Below are positions 62,284-64,000 of a stretch of 64,000 nt of DNA, in pieces. The position numbers and the translations under genes are program-made. The notes below the pieces were generated by a model. The model searched no databases. It had not been told where the DNA came from and saw nothing but the letters and a program-made list of their open reading frames with translations. Location of the stretch: contig JAYTOY010000007.1 in NCBI GenBank assembly GCA_043747555.1, positions 4,742 through 68,741 of the forward strand, written 5' to 3'. Within the stretch, counting starts at the first letter, position 1. Every line of letters starts with the position of its first letter. This stretch comes from JAYWDA01 sp043747555 (lineage in GTDB: Bacteria; Bdellovibrionota; Bdellovibrionia; Bdellovibrionales; Bdellovibrionaceae).

Positions 62284-63848
62284 TATCTGGCATGCTCCAC
62301 AGATCTTGTTTCACGAACGACAGTGATTTTAACCTGGCCTAGATTCGGCATTTCTCGCTCGATTTTTCGAGCGATATCTCGGGATAGCATTTGCGCTTGA
62401 TCGTCCGTGACCTTGCTACTTTCAACAAGGACCCGAACTTCTTTACCCGCTTGCAGGGCAAAACTTTTTAGGACGCCATCAAAACTATTTCCAATACTTT
62501 CTAAATCTTCTAACCTGTGGATGTAAGCATCCATTTGCGGTCGACGAGCGCCCGGCCGAGTTTGCGAAAGAATATTGGCTGCATAAATAATCCAAGCCAA
62601 AATACTATTTGGTTTTTCATCTTCATGATGGGCACGAATGGCATGACAAATTTCTTCGGATTCACCGTATTTTTTTGCCCATTCGGCAGCAACAAAACAA
62701 TGATTTCCTTCGGCGGTGTGATCGATCGCTAAACCAATATCGTGCAAGATTCCAGCTCGGCGGGCTTGCTTGACGTTAAAACCTAATTCACCCGCGATCA
62801 GCCCTGCGATGTAAGCCACTTCTAAACTGTGATTCAAAGCATTCTGAGCATGCGTGGATCTGTATTTTAAAGAACCAATCAGTTTGATTAGCTCTTGATG
62901 AATATTCGGAAGGCCCAACTCGACAACGACGCGCTCGCCTTCGTCTTTCATGGACTTCATCAGTTCGCCACGCATTTTATCGACAACTTCTTCGATGCGG
63001 GCTGGATGCACACGACCATCTTCCATTAATTTTTCAATGGTTTTTCGAGCCAGCTCGCGGCGGACAGGATCAAATCCTGAAATCACCACAGCTTCTGGGG
63101 TATCATCTACAATAAGGTCGACGCCACACAAAGCTTCCAAAGTCCGAATATTTCGTCCCTCACGACCGATGATTTTTCCTTTCATCTCGTCATTGGATAA
63201 GGCCAAAACACTCACCGTTCGCTCGGAAGTGTATTCTGCCGCAAAACGCGCCAGCGCTATACTTAAAATTCTTTTGGCACGTTTGTCGGCTTCTTTTGTC
63301 GCGTCTTCCTCAATCACCGTGATGCGCTTCGCACATTCGGCTTTTGCTTGCTCTTCCAAAGCTTCAAATAATTGGCGTTTGGCTTCATCTGCACTCATGT
63401 TGGCTACGGTTTCTAATTGCCGGCGCAATTCCAAGGTCTGATCCTCAGTTTTCCTTTCACTTTCTTTCACGCGATTTTCAGTGATCGCAATTTTTTCTTC
63501 GCGGTCCTTTAAGTGCGCCCTTGATCTTTCCACTTCTTCAATTTTTTGGCGCTGCTGATCTTCAAGCTCTTTCAAGCGACGCTCCAGCTGCGATTCTTTG
63601 TTTTTTAATTGTGACTTTTGCTTATTCAGCTCGGTCTCGACATTTTTTCGCGCTCGAACTTCAAAATCTTTGGCGCGAGTTTCAGAATCCTTTTTAATTT
63701 TTGCGGATTCTGATTTGGCGCGGTTGAGGATTTTTTCGGCTTCGGCCTTGCCGGATTTTCTTTGATTCTCATCTTGAATTTTCTTAATTAAAAAAACGAC
63801 AACGCCGCCCACAAGTAATCCAAGTACAATCGCAATTGCTAATTCCAT
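62283..63848 (-). CDS. rny: Ribonuclease Y
   Basis: 521 residues. N-terminal membrane anchor (AIAIVLGLLVGGVVVFLIKK), a long charged coiled coil (about 30-200), a KH domain with KGKIIGREGRNIRTLEALCG, then the HD domain with GILHDIGLAIDH and ICHAIRAHHEDE. The length is typical. It starts mRNA decay at the membrane. The stop overlaps the tyrS start by one base (TAATG). Confidence 0.96.
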   Translation of the reverse strand: MELAIAIVLGLLVGGVVVFLIKKIQDENQRKSGKAEAEKILNRAKSESAKIKKDSETRAKDFEVRARKNVETELNKQKSQLKNKESQLERRLKELEDQQRQKIEEVERSRAHLKDREEKIAITENRVKESERKTEDQTLELRRQLETVANMSADEAKRQLFEALEEQAKAECAKRITVIEEDATKEADKRAKRILSIALARFAAEYTSERTVSVLALSNDEMKGKIIGREGRNIRTLEALCGVDLIVDDTPEAVVISGFDPVRRELARKTIEKLMEDGRVHPARIEEVVDKMRGELMKSMKDEGERVVVELGLPNIHQELIKLIGSLKYRSTHAQNALNHSLEVAYIAGLIAGELGFNVKQARRAGILHDIGLAIDHTAEGNHCFVAAEWAKKYGESEEICHAIRAHHEDEKPNSILAWIIYAANILSQTRPGARRPQMDAYIHRLEDLESIGNSFDGVLKSFALQAGKEVRVLVESSKVTDDQAQMLSRDIARKIEREMPNLGQVKITVVRETRSVEHAR

Positions 63849-63853
63849 TTTCC

Positions 63854-64000
63854 CTAAACCCTTTCCAAACGATTCGCTGGCACCGTCTCAGTATGTGGGA
63901 CAGACCACAGACCTTGCTCGCTCACGATCGCATTCATCTTCATGTCAAAAGACTCTGTCGGCAGAGTCCCCTCATAGATTTGAAACGTAAAACACGCGCC
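63854..64000 (-). CDS. 5-formyltetrahydrofolate cyclo-ligase, C-terminal part (cut by window end)
   Basis: The last 48 codons are visible, ending TAG 63854-63856. ACFTFQIYEGTLPTESFDMK and the following NAIVSEQGLW match the C-terminal end of 5-FCL/YgfA (FxxQ, LPxExxD, vxxE). It converts 5-formyl-THF to methenyl-THF. It lies five bases before the rny start, so it heads the rny-tyrS transcript. Confidence 0.78.
   Translation of the reverse strand, partial: GACFTFQIYEGTLPTESFDMKMNAIVSEQGLWSVPHTETVPANRLERV

Noticed and set aside
1..64000. CRISPR arrays, insertion sequences, phage genes, restriction or toxin systems.
   Set aside because: No regularly spaced repeats, transposase motifs or such genes were seen on either strand.

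Overview
The window looks like chromosomal DNA of a Gram-negative bacterium from the Bdellovibrio lineage (Bdellovibrionota) or a close relative. This is inference, not a database result. It rests on two lipoproteins with the lipobox form FQNCG, many exported hypothetical proteins, C-terminal aromatic outer-membrane barrels, a class II (B12-type) ribonucleotide reductase, and a queA-tgt-yajC-secDF gene block. Base composition is moderate and AT-leaning. Most of the window is dense, ordinary chromosome with short gaps and many 1-17 base overlaps. I see no phage, insertion sequence, CRISPR array or conjugative module.

Layout. 1-8.8 kb holds a cut-off protein with calcium-loop-like segments, two tandem SPFH (band 7) membrane proteins, a TIG/haem-motif lipoprotein that seems to start at ATT, a cell-wall-hydrolase-like protein, a lipoprotein with an acidic block, a VC0807-type membrane protein, a secreted protein ending in repeated FPPPP, and SohB. 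8.9-16.8 kb is an oligopeptide ABC transporter operon (oppD-F-A-B-C) followed by a membrane protein of the so-called site-specific recombinase (Gcr) family. 16.8-23.3 kb has secreted hypotheticals, TatA, a glycerophosphodiesterase, an AsmA-like protein and GreA. 23.5-34 kb is a mixed block: NrnA, two BFD-type [2Fe-2S] proteins facing each other, an ATP-grasp ligase, a TIGR01777/SRPBCC fusion, photolyase, an ABC1 kinase, CtaA, a LON-domain protein, a DCC protein and a Na/Pi symporter.

33.8-42.3 kb is one long minus-strand block: queA, tgt, yajC, secD, secF, recJ, a small basic protein, queC and a DUF366 protein. It mixes queuosine tRNA modification, the Sec motor and RecJ. Upstream of it lie a 33-residue membrane protein with its own terminator and a tRNA-Leu(GAG). 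43-45.4 kb, next to the tRNA, looks decayed: a truncated barrel, a frameshifted secreted protein and a gene without a good start. 45.5-56 kb carries a GAF protein, a three-gene export/cytochrome-like operon (lipoprotein, CASCH protein, DUF1501 protein), TerC, a nitronate monooxygenase, NrdJ, and a cysteine desulfurase with an IscA-type carrier. 57-64 kb carries a DUF4382 lipoprotein, a secreted HExxH protein, a hydrolase, and the minus-strand set 5-FCL, rny, tyrS, ferredoxin.

The most striking observation is an in-frame amber codon in the middle of an otherwise intact tyrosyl-tRNA synthetase gene (61687-61689). Other points worth a second look are the FPPPP protein, the translationally coupled queC-DUF366 pair, the 33-residue membrane protein, the frameshifted exported protein near 44.76 kb, and a hairpin that would bury the tatA ribosome-binding site.
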